Shown here one piece after another: positions 26,122-34,692 of a stretch of 64,000 nucleotides of DNA. Within the stretch, counting starts at the first letter, position 1; each line of letters starts with the position of its first letter. The stretch spans positions 310,001 to 374,000 of the forward strand of contig NZ_JACHDZ010000004.1 of assembly GCF_014201375.1 (NCBI RefSeq), given 5' to 3'. The notes beneath the pieces are model-generated. The model was not told where the DNA came from. It did no database searches and saw only the letters and a list, made by a program, of their open reading frames with translations. The stretch comes from Tunturiibacter empetritectus. GTDB taxonomy: Bacteria > Acidobacteriota > Terriglobia > Terriglobales > Acidobacteriaceae. Made by a program: the position numbers and the translations under genes.

Positions 26122-26787
26122 CCTTCGCGCACCCCATTCCAGAGCTCATCCAGACGATACAACAGAATTTTGAAGCCCTGTCATATGTACATACGGTCCC
26201 GAACACCCCACGATTAGTCGGGTTTTATATGTGGCACCAATGCTACTTTGTGATTGTACTGAAGGTTGGACCATTCAAGTCTGAGTATGCCGGCAAAATT
26301 GAACTCTTATCTCTCAGCTGCAGATGCTCTGCTGAGAACAACTTCAGTAGGCAAGGAGCTAAAATACTCGATTCTCGTAAGCGTTACGAATATTCACACG
26401 TCCTGACAAGAGCGCGCGGGTGTTCTCTGGGTCGCATCACTCCGGGAGTCAGGGAATTCATACGAGGACTACACGGAGAAGAGAGACTAGGCAGAGGAGC
26501 AGCTTCATGACCGGAGCGGGCAACGTAGCCGAAGATTGGAGCAAGGATGTTTCTCTGTGAAATGGAGTGTCGAGTGGCATGTCGCTGCTCGGCACTTTTT
26601 TGTTTCCACCCAATTTACTTAGCGCCAGCGGGTTACACTCGATCGCAGCCGATCTAGAATCCGCGTGGGCAGCCAAGCCTCTGGAACTTACTCGTCACGA
26701 AGGGCGGTCCTCATACTTAGGGACCCAACTACTCGGCTAGATTGAGGGTTCTTTTGCATGGATCGATAAAAAAGAGTTATTCATTAA
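26122..26787. other. Intergenic region with an orphan terminator-like hairpin
   Basis: 666 bp between cytochrome and mutS2. Open frames on both strands have no family resemblance or ribosome-binding site. The only structured element is the hairpin at 26566-26601. An unrecognised small RNA upstream of it is possible but unsupported. Confidence 0.4.
26566..26601 (+). terminator. Rho-independent terminator without an obvious upstream gene
   Basis: AGTGTCGAG (26566-26574) pairs with CTCGGCACT (26587-26595) with one G-U pair, followed by a run of seven T. No plus-strand gene ends upstream. Confidence 0.55.
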
Positions 26788-29271
26788 TCACTGGCGCAGC
26801 TCGACTTCGGTTGCGCCTTGTCCGCCCTGATTCTGCGGAGGCTCGGTGACGGTTGTGACGTGAGGATGATTGCGGAGATATTCGCGCAAGGTTCGACGCA
26901 GGACGCCCATGCCGGTTCCATGCACGATGCGAATGCGCGGCAATCCGGCCAGAAAGGCGCGGTCGAGAAAGCGCTCAACTTCCGTCTGCGCTTCGTCGGC
27001 GGTACGGCCGATGACGTTGATCTCGGAGGTCATGTAGTCGGTGTCGTTGTTGACTGTGGCTACGGTGATGCCTCCGCGTTTGCGCGCGGCTTCGAGCGGC
27101 GTGACGACCTTGACGGACTCAACCTCTGCAATGTCGTCGATGGCGGCGCGCATCTTCATCAGGCCCATGGAGACTTCAAAGGTCTTGTTATCGAGGATCC
27201 GGTCCACCCGCGCCTGACGTCCCAGGGATTTGAGTTTGACGAGGTCGCCGACCTTGATGCCTTTGGGAATGTGGGGTTGAGCGGCGGGGTCGTTCTTGTC
27301 GGCTCTTGTTGTGTGCGCGACGACGGTGGAGTTGAACTGCTCGGAAAATTCGCGACGAAGGGTTGCCATGCGGCGATCGGAGTCGCGAGCAATTTTTTGA
27401 GCGAGTGTCTTGTCGTCGATGGCTTTCACGGTCTCACGCAGCTGATAGGCGAAGTCTTCGAGGAGAGAACTCAGCTTGGCTTCGAGCTCTTTGGTGCGAG
27501 CTTTTTGTTCGACGCGGCCTTCGACTTCGACGCGGGCTTTTTCGCGGGATAGCTCGCGTTCACGCTGCTGCATTGTTTCGCGCTCTGCGGCCGCCGCGGT
27601 GAGCTGGTCGTGGAGCTGATCGAGGAAGGCCCCGATGTCTGCGGTTTGTGTGGTCATCTGGGCGCGGGCTGTTGCGATGATGTCCGGCGCAAGGCCGAGT
27701 CGCGCTGCGATGTTGAGACCGGCAGAGGCTCCAGGTACGCCGAGCCGCAGTTCGTAGGTGGGGGTAAGGGTTTGCTGATCGAAACCGACGGCTGCGTTGA
27801 GGACGCCTGGGTGATTGGCGGCGTAGACCTTCAGTGAGGTGAGGTGAGTCGTGATGCAACACCACGCATTGAGCGCGAGGAAATGGGCTGCGATGGCGAC
27901 CGCGAGTGCCGCGCCTTCTTCGGGATCTGTGGCGGAGCCCAGTTCGTCGAGCAGGACGAGCGAGTCGGTTGTGGCTTCGCGGGAGATGCGATCCAGATTG
28001 ACGACGTGTGCGGAGAAGCTGGAGAGATTGCGCTCGATGGACTGGGCGTCGCCTATGTCGGCGTAGATGCTTTGGAAGAGTGGGAGCTTCGCCTCCTCCG
28101 CAGGAACAGGAATGCCAGCCTGAGCCATCAACGAGAGCAGGCCGAGGGTTTTGAGAGAGACGGTCTTTCCTCCGGTGTTGGGCCCGCTGATGATGAGCTG
28201 CTTCGCTTCGGGAGGGAGGATGATGGTGAGTGGAACCGGCGTTCTGGGTTCTATGCCTTCGGCCAGGGCGTCCGCACGCATGCGAAGCTCCAGCAGGGGA
28301 TGGCGTGCGGCGGTGAGCGATAGCTCCTGGGTGAACATTGGGCGGGAACAATTGAGAGTTTCGGCGAAGCGGGCGCGTGCGTGGTGCGATTCAACCTCCG
28401 CAAGGATGCTCGCGCCGAGATGGATGGCGGTAGAGTTTTCCCCGAGCGCATGAGTCATGGCGACGAGGATTCGGTGTATCTCTGACTGTTCTTCATCAAG
28501 GAGCCGTACTAGCTCGTTGTTCTGCTCGATCGTCTCTAATGGCTCCACAAAGACGGTCTGGCCGGACGAGGACGAGCCGTGAATGACGCCGGGGACCTTG
28601 CGCTTGAACTCGGACTTTACCGGGATGACGAAGCGATCGCCGCGAATGGTGATGAGATCTTCCTGCGTGCTGCCACCTTCGCTGAGGCTTTGCAGGGACC
28701 TGCGGAGACTCGCTTCGATGGCGCGGTGTTGGCGCTCCATGGCGCGACGGATGCGATTGAGTTCGGGGGAGGCGTCGTCGTTGAGGCTGCCGTCGGGCTC
28801 GATCTTGCCGCGCAGGAGGCGAAGAAGTGGCGCGAGGTCGTAGTCGAGCAGAGCAGCGGAGAGCGCGGCAATTCCTGGCCACTCGTAGCGGGTCCCCTTT
28901 GGGGAAGGGTCGATGAGGTTGCGCCACGCAGCGACGCGTTCCACGACGGCGAGAAGATCACGAATCTCGGTGGACTCGAGGGCAGCGCCTTCGATGCGGG
29001 CTTTGTCGAGAAGAGTGGTGGGATCGAAGAGTCCGCGGAACTCGAAGCTTCCGCCTCGCATGAGCATAGCGCGCAGCTCGGCGGTGCGTTGTTGCTGCTG
29101 GTTGATCCAGGCCAGGTCGGCGCAGGGTTCGAGCGCGAGAATCCAGGCGCGGCCCAGGGGGGAGAAGGTGCGGCCGGCGATGTACTCACGGAGTCGCGGC
29201 CACTCCAGGGCGGCGGCGCTCACTTCGCGCAGCGGGGAGGGGATGATCGGCAATAGCTCTGGTGAATTCAC
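26788..29271 (-). CDS. mutS2: Endonuclease MutS2
   Basis: An 827-residue MutS-family protein. The core and lever helices (about 1-310) precede the ATPase with Walker A GPNTGGKT near residue 358, Walker B LVLLDELGSATDPEEG and CCITTHLTSLK. A long Glu/Arg-rich coiled-coil (about 510-640), a KOW-like segment (GDLVKLKSLGRQARVDRI) and the C-terminal Smr nuclease domain with RIVHGTGMGVLRRTLREYL follow. MutS2 acts on recombination intermediates or collided ribosomes in other bacteria. The start is GTG at 29271, immediately followed by the conserved N-terminus. Confidence 0.94.
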   Translation of the reverse strand: MNSPELLPIIPSPLREVSAAALEWPRLREYIAGRTFSPLGRAWILALEPCADLAWINQQQQRTAELRAMLMRGGSFEFRGLFDPTTLLDKARIEGAALESTEIRDLLAVVERVAAWRNLIDPSPKGTRYEWPGIAALSAALLDYDLAPLLRLLRGKIEPDGSLNDDASPELNRIRRAMERQHRAIEASLRRSLQSLSEGGSTQEDLITIRGDRFVIPVKSEFKRKVPGVIHGSSSSGQTVFVEPLETIEQNNELVRLLDEEQSEIHRILVAMTHALGENSTAIHLGASILAEVESHHARARFAETLNCSRPMFTQELSLTAARHPLLELRMRADALAEGIEPRTPVPLTIILPPEAKQLIISGPNTGGKTVSLKTLGLLSLMAQAGIPVPAEEAKLPLFQSIYADIGDAQSIERNLSSFSAHVVNLDRISREATTDSLVLLDELGSATDPEEGAALAVAIAAHFLALNAWCCITTHLTSLKVYAANHPGVLNAAVGFDQQTLTPTYELRLGVPGASAGLNIAARLGLAPDIIATARAQMTTQTADIGAFLDQLHDQLTAAAAERETMQQRERELSREKARVEVEGRVEQKARTKELEAKLSSLLEDFAYQLRETVKAIDDKTLAQKIARDSDRRMATLRREFSEQFNSTVVAHTTRADKNDPAAQPHIPKGIKVGDLVKLKSLGRQARVDRILDNKTFEVSMGLMKMRAAIDDIAEVESVKVVTPLEAARKRGGITVATVNNDTDYMTSEINVIGRTADEAQTEVERFLDRAFLAGLPRIRIVHGTGMGVLRRTLREYLRNHPHVTTVTEPPQNQGGQGATEVELRQ

Positions 29272-29365
29272 TTCTTTTATCGTACCCTCGCAGGGAACTA
29301 CCGACCGAAACCCTGCGTAGCAAGGAGAGCGCGGGGCCGGCGCCTTGAGTGGTTGGAGGTGTGAG

Positions 29366-29902
29366 ATGGTCTGTCAGGCATGTGGGTCTTCCCTTGTTGA
29401 TGGTGTTCATTTTTGTGCAAAGTGCGGGGCCCAGGTCGCTGCTGCGCAACCAATGTATGCTGCTTATCCGCAGCCGCCGGTGCCCATGGCGGCGCCCCGG
29501 GTACAGCGGAATCTGCAGACGCTTGGAGTGCTTTGGTGTGTCTTTGGAGCGTATCGGATTATCGGCGGGTTGATCGGCATGTTCTTTCTGCGCGCATTCG
29601 CGTTCCGCAACTTCGGCGGGTTCGACTGGCCGTTCAACAATCATAGCGGCCTAGAACACTCGTGGATGGGTGCGTTATTTCCCCTGATCGCTGCTTATAC
29701 GGTGGCTATGGCGGCGCTTGCGGTGTTTGTTGGCTATAGCCTCTTGACGCGGCGACCGTGGGGGAGGACCTTTGCCATCGTCGTGGGAATCTTGACTCTG
29801 CTGAAGCCACTCTTCGGCACGGCGCTGGGGATCTATACGCTTTGGGTGCTGGCTCCAGGGGCTTCGGGTCTCGAGTACGACGCGATCGCAGACCGAAGCT
29901 GA
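29366..29902 (+). CDS. Zinc-ribbon membrane protein
   Basis: A 178-residue protein. An N-terminal double zinc knuckle CQAC...CAKC (residues 3-24) is followed by a Pro/Ala/Tyr linker. Three to four transmembrane helices start at TLGVLWCVFGAYRIIGGLIG; a hydrophilic Asn/His loop lies between the first two. Start at 29366 with GGAGG 6 nt upstream. Zinc-ribbon plus membrane helices is common in uncharacterised bacterial proteins. No function is assigned. It lies 22 bp before hemB and may be co-transcribed. Confidence 0.72.
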   Translation: MVCQACGSSLVDGVHFCAKCGAQVAAAQPMYAAYPQPPVPMAAPRVQRNLQTLGVLWCVFGAYRIIGGLIGMFFLRAFAFRNFGGFDWPFNNHSGLEHSWMGALFPLIAAYTVAMAALAVFVGYSLLTRRPWGRTFAIVVGILTLLKPLFGTALGIYTLWVLAPGASGLEYDAIADRS

Positions 29903-29924
29903 AGGCTGGACGTAAACTGGAGAC

Positions 29925-30914
29925 ATGAACTTTCCAGCTACGCGTCTGCGCCGTCTGCGCCGCACCGAGGCTATGCGGTCTCTGGTTCGCGAGACTCATC
30001 TGCACCCCGGTGCGCTGATCTACCCGTTGTTCATCTGCCCTGGCGAAGGAATACGCAAAGAGATCAGCTCCATGCCTGGGGTCTTCAATCTGTCGATCGA
30101 TGAAGCCGTGAAGGAAGCCGAGGCCTGTGCCTCGCTTGGGTTGGGAGGGTTGCTACTGTTCGGCCTGCCGTCCGAGAAAGACGAAGAGGCTTCCGGCGCT
30201 TGGGCCGACGACGGCATCGTGCAGCAGGCGCTGCGAACGTTGAAGAAGGACAAAGCGCTTGATTCTCTGGTGACAATCGCTGACGTTTGTCTGTGTGAGT
30301 ACACCTCGCATGGTCACTGCGGTGTTGTGGCGCGGGATGGTGATCATTACGAGATTCAGAATGATTCGAGTGTCGCGCTGATTGCGAAGACGGCCGCGTC
30401 ATTGGCCAAGGCTGGTGCGGATATTGTCGCTCCTTCGGACATGATGGATGGGCGGGTTGAGGCGATTCGAGAGGCGCTCGACGCGGGCGGGCACGAACAG
30501 ACTCCGGTGATGAGCTATGCCTCGAAGTTCGCATCGGCTTTTTACGGACCATTCCGCGAGGCGGCTGACTCTGCTCCGCAGTTTGGCGATCGTCGCAGCT
30601 ACCAGATGGACGGGGCGAATCTGCGCGAGGCTATGCGGGAGATTGACCAGGATATTGCCGAGGGCGCGGATATGTTGTTGATGAAGCCTGCGATGCCGTA
30701 TCTCGATGTAATTCGCGCGGCGCGGGAGCTATACGATTTACCCATGGGCGCGTACCAGGTGTCGGGGGAGTACTCGATGCTGCATGCGGCGTTTCAGCGT
30801 GGATGGCTGGAGCCAGAGCGCACGATGATGGAGTCGCTGCTGTCGATCCGACGGGCTGGAGCGGACTTTATCGTGACGTACTTTGCGAAGGACGCGGCGA
30901 AGGTGCTTGCGTAA
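29925..30914 (+). CDS. hemB: Delta-aminolevulinic acid dehydratase (porphobilinogen synthase)
   Basis: A 329-residue enzyme joining two 5-aminolevulinate molecules into porphobilinogen for haem synthesis. Seen are [17 protein letters not shown] at the start, the metal-site region [14 protein letters not shown] near residue 125, the first Schiff-base lysine in [15 protein letters not shown] near 199, and the second in [12 protein letters not shown] near 252. The length matches the family. GGAG sits just before the ATG. Confidence 0.95.
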   Translation: MNFPATRLRRLRRTEAMRSLVRETHLHPGALIYPLFICPGEGIRKEISSMPGVFNLSIDEAVKEAEACASLGLGGLLLFGLPSEKDEEASGAWADDGIVQQALRTLKKDKALDSLVTIADVCLCEYTSHGHCGVVARDGDHYEIQNDSSVALIAKTAASLAKAGADIVAPSDMMDGRVEAIREALDAGGHEQTPVMSYASKFASAFYGPFREAADSAPQFGDRRSYQMDGANLREAMREIDQDIAEGADMLLMKPAMPYLDVIRAARELYDLPMGAYQVSGEYSMLHAAFQRGWLEPERTMMESLLSIRRAGADFIVTYFAKDAAKVLA

Positions 30915-30945
30915 CAAACGATTCATAAGGGTGGATCCCCTCAAG

Positions 30946-31866
30946 CTAAGGCGAGTTGATGGGATCGTCGAAGCTGTCAGGGGGAAGCTGGGTGATGATC
31001 GCCTCTGCCCCGAAGCGGGCGCGCAGCTGAGCCAGCGTAGTGTCCTGCTGCATGGGCGGGACATAGCGGATGTTGTAGTTCGCGATGGTACTTGCTACGA
31101 GGTAGAGCTTCGCACCTGGAATCGTGCGCCAGTAACTCTCGCGAGCCTTTTCGGTGCCACGCTCTCGATCGCGTTCAAGCTCTGCCTGCTGATAGCGCGC
31201 AGCGCGTTCAAGGAAGATGCCCTCCAGCTTCCCGTCCTGATCGAGAAACCAGTCGACAAGTTTCCCGCGATAGAGAATACCCGCGGCGAGAGCGTCGATC
31301 TCGACGTCGAAGTCTTGCTGGCTTCGAGGCAGAGAACGCGTGGTGAACAGCAGCTCCCACTCCGAGACATAGGTAAGCAGAAAGTCATCGCAGAAGCGCT
31401 TTAGCAGTCGGTGCATGCGCTGATTGGTGCTGTAGTCGCCGTAGCGCGAGACGATCAGGCCGGACGCCCACCCCTCCAGCGCGCAGAAGAGCCACAGCAA
31501 GGAGAGAAAACGTCCCTGCTCCAGAAACGCACGTAGGTATGAGTCCGCCAGATGGGCTCTTGCGATGAGAGGATTTGACGGCGTAAGTTCAGGGCCTGGC
31601 AGAAGCGAACGAAATACGTTGCGGTATGCCTCCGCTTTAGAAGATCCCAAAGCAAAGGTGGGCAGCTCGCCCAATGGTGTGTGAACCAGCAGGATCCACG
31701 AGAGAACAAATGGAACCACCGTCACGAGCAGCGAAAAGACGACCTCTTCGGTGCGAGTGCGTTGGTACCTTCTTGCGGGAATATAGGCGGAGAAGAAGAG
31801 GCGGTAAATAACCCCTGGCGCAAGCAGGTAGCCGATCAGCAGAAATCCCGCGACCAGCGCACTCAT
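30946..31866 (-). CDS. Hypothetical membrane protein (DUF6338-like)
   Basis: A 306-residue protein with an N-terminal transmembrane helix (about 4-24), a second near residue 45-62 and a third near 130-150, then a soluble charged C-terminal domain. That domain has an acidic/aromatic middle (DFDVEIDALAAGILYRGKLV), a Arg/Glu-rich helix and a Pro/Asp tail. The resemblance to DUF6338-type proteins is from memory and not certain. It follows, with a 3-bp gap, the 61-residue gene at 31870 on the same strand. Confidence 0.65.
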   Translation of the reverse strand: MSALVAGFLLIGYLLAPGVIYRLFFSAYIPARRYQRTRTEEVVFSLLVTVVPFVLSWILLVHTPLGELPTFALGSSKAEAYRNVFRSLLPGPELTPSNPLIARAHLADSYLRAFLEQGRFLSLLWLFCALEGWASGLIVSRYGDYSTNQRMHRLLKRFCDDFLLTYVSEWELLFTTRSLPRSQQDFDVEIDALAAGILYRGKLVDWFLDQDGKLEGIFLERAARYQQAELERDRERGTEKARESYWRTIPGAKLYLVASTIANYNIRYVPPMQQDTTLAQLRARFGAEAIITQLPPDSFDDPINSP

Positions 31867-31869
31867 GGT

Positions 31870-32055
31870 CTAGGCGGGCTTGCGGACGATGCGGAAGCGG
31901 TCGCCTCGGTCATCGGTGAAGAGGGCTACCCCGGTTTCGGCCAGATCGCGTCGTACCGCGTCGATCTTTTCGGTAAGCGTGGTTTCCGAATCGGCCTCCT
32001 CCTCGAAGACGCTGTTGCGCAGTGCGCTCGTCAGCCGGGCTACATTACTAACCAT
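31870..32055 (-). CDS. Small hypothetical protein (61 aa) in an operon with the membrane gene
   Basis: A charged 61-residue protein without cysteine or hydrophobic segments: a helix-rich N-terminus (VARLTSALRNSVFEEE) and a short C-terminal beta-like stretch (GVALFTDDRGDRFRIVRK). The tight 3-bp spacing to the membrane gene supports co-translation and a shared role. I do not recognise a family. Confidence 0.6.
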   Translation of the reverse strand: MVSNVARLTSALRNSVFEEEADSETTLTEKIDAVRRDLAETGVALFTDDRGDRFRIVRKPA

Positions 32056-32294
32056 CGGAACATTCTCCCTGGTTCGATTATCAAGCCTCTGTCAAGCGTT
32101 TTCGCTGAAATTTCGCTTTAGTTCACTCCTTCGTTACCTGTCGGCGGCATTTATTCAGGACGCGCCTTCATCTACTCATGACGATCGACAGTCCTCTTCG
32201 CGAGCGGTATGGTCGCGGGCCATCTATCGATTGCCCATCGCTTGAGCGTAAAATTGAAGTGTTTCGAGTTCCCTACATCCTATGGAGTGTTCCT

Positions 32295-33713
32295 TTGGCA
32301 GATACAATCTTTGATCTTGTAGTGCTCGGCGGTGGACCCGCCGGATATACCTGCGCGATTCGCGCGTCGCAGTATGGTCTAAAGGCGGCCCTGATCGATG
32401 CGAATGACCGGCTGGGCGGAACGTGCCTGCTCTGGGGCTGCATACCCACCAAGTCGATGCTCTTCTCTGCCGAGCTATGGGATCACCTGAAGCACGCCGA
32501 CCGGTATGGCATCGAAGTGACATCGCCCAAGCTGAACTGGAAGGGCGTACTGGCGCGCAAGGACGATGTGATCTCGCGTCACGTCAAGGGTCTCGACTTC
32601 CTGATGAAGAAAAACAAGATCAACGCCATCAAGGGTTATGGTCGCTTGACTGGTCCGGCGAAGGACGGCGTCCACACCATCGAAGTGAAGACAGCCGATG
32701 GCAAGACCGAAACCATAAAGGCAAAGAACGTGGTGCTTGCGACCGGCTCGGACGCGCGCATGCTGCCGGGTTATACCCCGGACACGACCATCCTGACCAA
32801 CTACGAGATTCTGAAGATCGACGAAGCCCCCAAGTCGCTGGTGGTGGTGGGATCCGGTGCAGTTGGAGTCGAGTTTGCCTCAGTCTTCAAGAGCTTCGGG
32901 GCGGAAGTGACGGTCCTTGAAGCGTTGCCACGCATGGTGCCCGCGGAGGATGAGGACGTCAGCAAGGAGCTGCTGCGTCTCTTCAAGAAGCGTGGAATCG
33001 ACGTGCACCTCGGAGCGAAGGTCGATAAATTTGAAAAGAATAAAGACGGAGTAGTGGTTCACTTTACAAAAGCCGATGGCACCGGCGAGACCAAGCAGGC
33101 CGAGAAGGTGCTGGTAGCAGTTGGCCGCGCACCGCGAACCTACGACGTGGGTCTCGACAAGGTAAAGATCACGCCTGATCGTGGCTTTATCGTCACCAAT
33201 GAATGGATGGAGACGACCGAACCAGGCATCTATGCGATCGGTGATATCGTCGCCGGCCTGCCTCAGTTGGCGCACGTCGGCAGTATGGCGGGGCTCGTGG
33301 TTGCGGCCAGAATAGCCGGCAAGTTTGCCAAGCCTGTGAACCGCACGCACATTCCAGGCTGCACCTACTGCGATCCGCAGATTGCGAGCGTCGGTCTTAC
33401 CGAGGCGCAGGCAAAGGAGAAGGGCTTTCAGGTCAAGGTCGGCAAGTTCCCGTTCGTCGGCAACTCGAAGGCTACTATCCTCGACGCGCACGATGGCTTC
33501 GTCAAGGTCGTCTCGGACTCGAAGCACGGCGAGATTCTTGGCGTCCACATCATCGGCACCACCGCAACAGAGATCATCGCCGAAGCCGTTACTGCAATTG
33601 AGTTAGAGGCGACGATCGAAGAGATGATGTTCACCATCCACGCGCATCCGACGGTCGCCGAGGCCCTCCTCGACGGCTTCTCAAGCGTTGAGGGCATGGC
33701 GGTCAACGTCTAG
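32295..33713 (+). CDS. lpdA: Dihydrolipoyl dehydrogenase (E3)
   Basis: A 472-residue flavoprotein disulfide reductase. FAD-binding GGGPAGYTCAIRAS lies near the N-terminus and the redox pair in GGTCLLWGCIPTKSM near residue 37-50. The NAD-binding VVGSGAVGVEFASVF and C-terminal ATEIIAEAV with the active-site His in HAHPTVAE follow. The start is TTG at 32295 with GGAG 7 nt upstream; the ATG 10 bp earlier is out of frame, and the longer open frame adds unrelated residues. E3 reoxidises lipoyl groups of 2-oxoacid dehydrogenases. lipB and an E2 gene follow. Confidence 0.93.
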   Translation: MADTIFDLVVLGGGPAGYTCAIRASQYGLKAALIDANDRLGGTCLLWGCIPTKSMLFSAELWDHLKHADRYGIEVTSPKLNWKGVLARKDDVISRHVKGLDFLMKKNKINAIKGYGRLTGPAKDGVHTIEVKTADGKTETIKAKNVVLATGSDARMLPGYTPDTTILTNYEILKIDEAPKSLVVVGSGAVGVEFASVFKSFGAEVTVLEALPRMVPAEDEDVSKELLRLFKKRGIDVHLGAKVDKFEKNKDGVVVHFTKADGTGETKQAEKVLVAVGRAPRTYDVGLDKVKITPDRGFIVTNEWMETTEPGIYAIGDIVAGLPQLAHVGSMAGLVVAARIAGKFAKPVNRTHIPGCTYCDPQIASVGLTEAQAKEKGFQVKVGKFPFVGNSKATILDAHDGFVKVVSDSKHGEILGVHIIGTTATEIIAEAVTAIELEATIEEMMFTIHAHPTVAEALLDGFSSVEGMAVNV

Positions 33714-33790
33714 TTTGTATCAAGGTTCAGACTGCAGCCGGGCCATTTGGCTCGGCTGTTTTCTTCAACTGTGAGAACCACAAACAGCTC

Positions 33791-34516
33791 ATGCATATCA
33801 ATCTCCTCAATCTCGGTCGCGTCCCATACCGCGAAGCGCTCGCCATCCAGCAACAGGTCATCGTCGCCAGAAAGCAGAATCTGATAGGCGATACGCTTCT
33901 GATGCTGGAGCACCCACCCGTATTGACGCTTGGCAGGAACGCGCATCGCTCCAACGTTCTCGCTAGCGACGAACAACTGGCACGCCGAGGAGTAGAACTG
34001 CATGAGATCAACCGCGGCGGCGATGTAACGTATCACGGTCCAGGCCAGCTGGTCGGGTATCCCATCATCGATCTGCGCGGCGACCTGCCCGGCAAAAAAG
34101 GACCGCATCTGGGCCCAGTCGACTACGTTCGTCTGCTTGAAGAAGCCTTAATCCGCACCTGCGGCGACTTCGGCGTGATGACCCAGCGCATCTGCAAGCT
34201 CACAGGGGTTTGGACTATGGCAGGAGGAAGCATCCGCGAGAAAAAAATCGCGGCGATTGGCGTTCACGTCTCTCAAGGCGTCACCTCGCATGGCTTCGCA
34301 CTCAACGTAACCACGGACCTAAGAGACTTTGACTGGATCATCCCTTGCGGCATCACAGATCGACAGGTAACGAGCCTCGAACTGGAGGCCGACCCCGGCC
34401 GCCAGCCGACGATGGAGTCTGCTCTCAACTCCACCGCCAGAAACTTCGGCCGAGTCTTCGAGCGGCAGATGCTCTGGTGCGAATCGGTCGATCAACTCCT
34501 TGCCACGCATGTATGA
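33791..34516 (+). CDS. lipB: Octanoyltransferase LipB
   Basis: A 241-residue enzyme transferring octanoyl groups from acyl-carrier protein to lipoyl domains. The signature RGGDVTYHGPGQLVGYPI lies near residue 76-93. KKIAAIGVHVSQGVTSHGFA follows, and the catalytic Cys/Lys pair is in IPCGI and KIAAIG. Position between lpdA and the double-lipoyl E2 fits lipoylation of that E2. Spacing to lpdA is 77 bp. Confidence 0.93.
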   Translation: MHINLLNLGRVPYREALAIQQQVIVARKQNLIGDTLLMLEHPPVLTLGRNAHRSNVLASDEQLARRGVELHEINRGGDVTYHGPGQLVGYPIIDLRGDLPGKKGPHLGPVDYVRLLEEALIRTCGDFGVMTQRICKLTGVWTMAGGSIREKKIAAIGVHVSQGVTSHGFALNVTTDLRDFDWIIPCGITDRQVTSLELEADPGRQPTMESALNSTARNFGRVFERQMLWCESVDQLLATHV

Positions 34517-34692
34517 AACGCGAAATTCCGTAAGACGGCCGCTGTTCGCTAACCGCACCGTGCAGCCAGGTTTCACCCAGCAGCCGTATAATCCCATTTG
34601 CGCACGCCCGATTGCGGACCGGGCTGATACCAGGCGGTCTTAGCCGCCCGCACCTGAAAGCCGCACCTGAAGTTAGGGGAGAAGAGAGATAC

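Noticed and set aside
25977-26510. Plus-strand frame of 177 codons overlapping the cytochrome 5' end
   Set aside because: It overlaps the signal-peptide region of the cytochrome on the other strand, has no ribosome-binding site, and its composition is Arg/Ser/His-rich in the manner of antisense frames.
34612-34692. 27-codon N-terminal extension of the E2 gene
   Set aside because: The frame is open but the start at 34693 lies exactly at the conserved beginning of the first lipoyl domain (MPTDVVMPQMGES); the extension has no counterpart.
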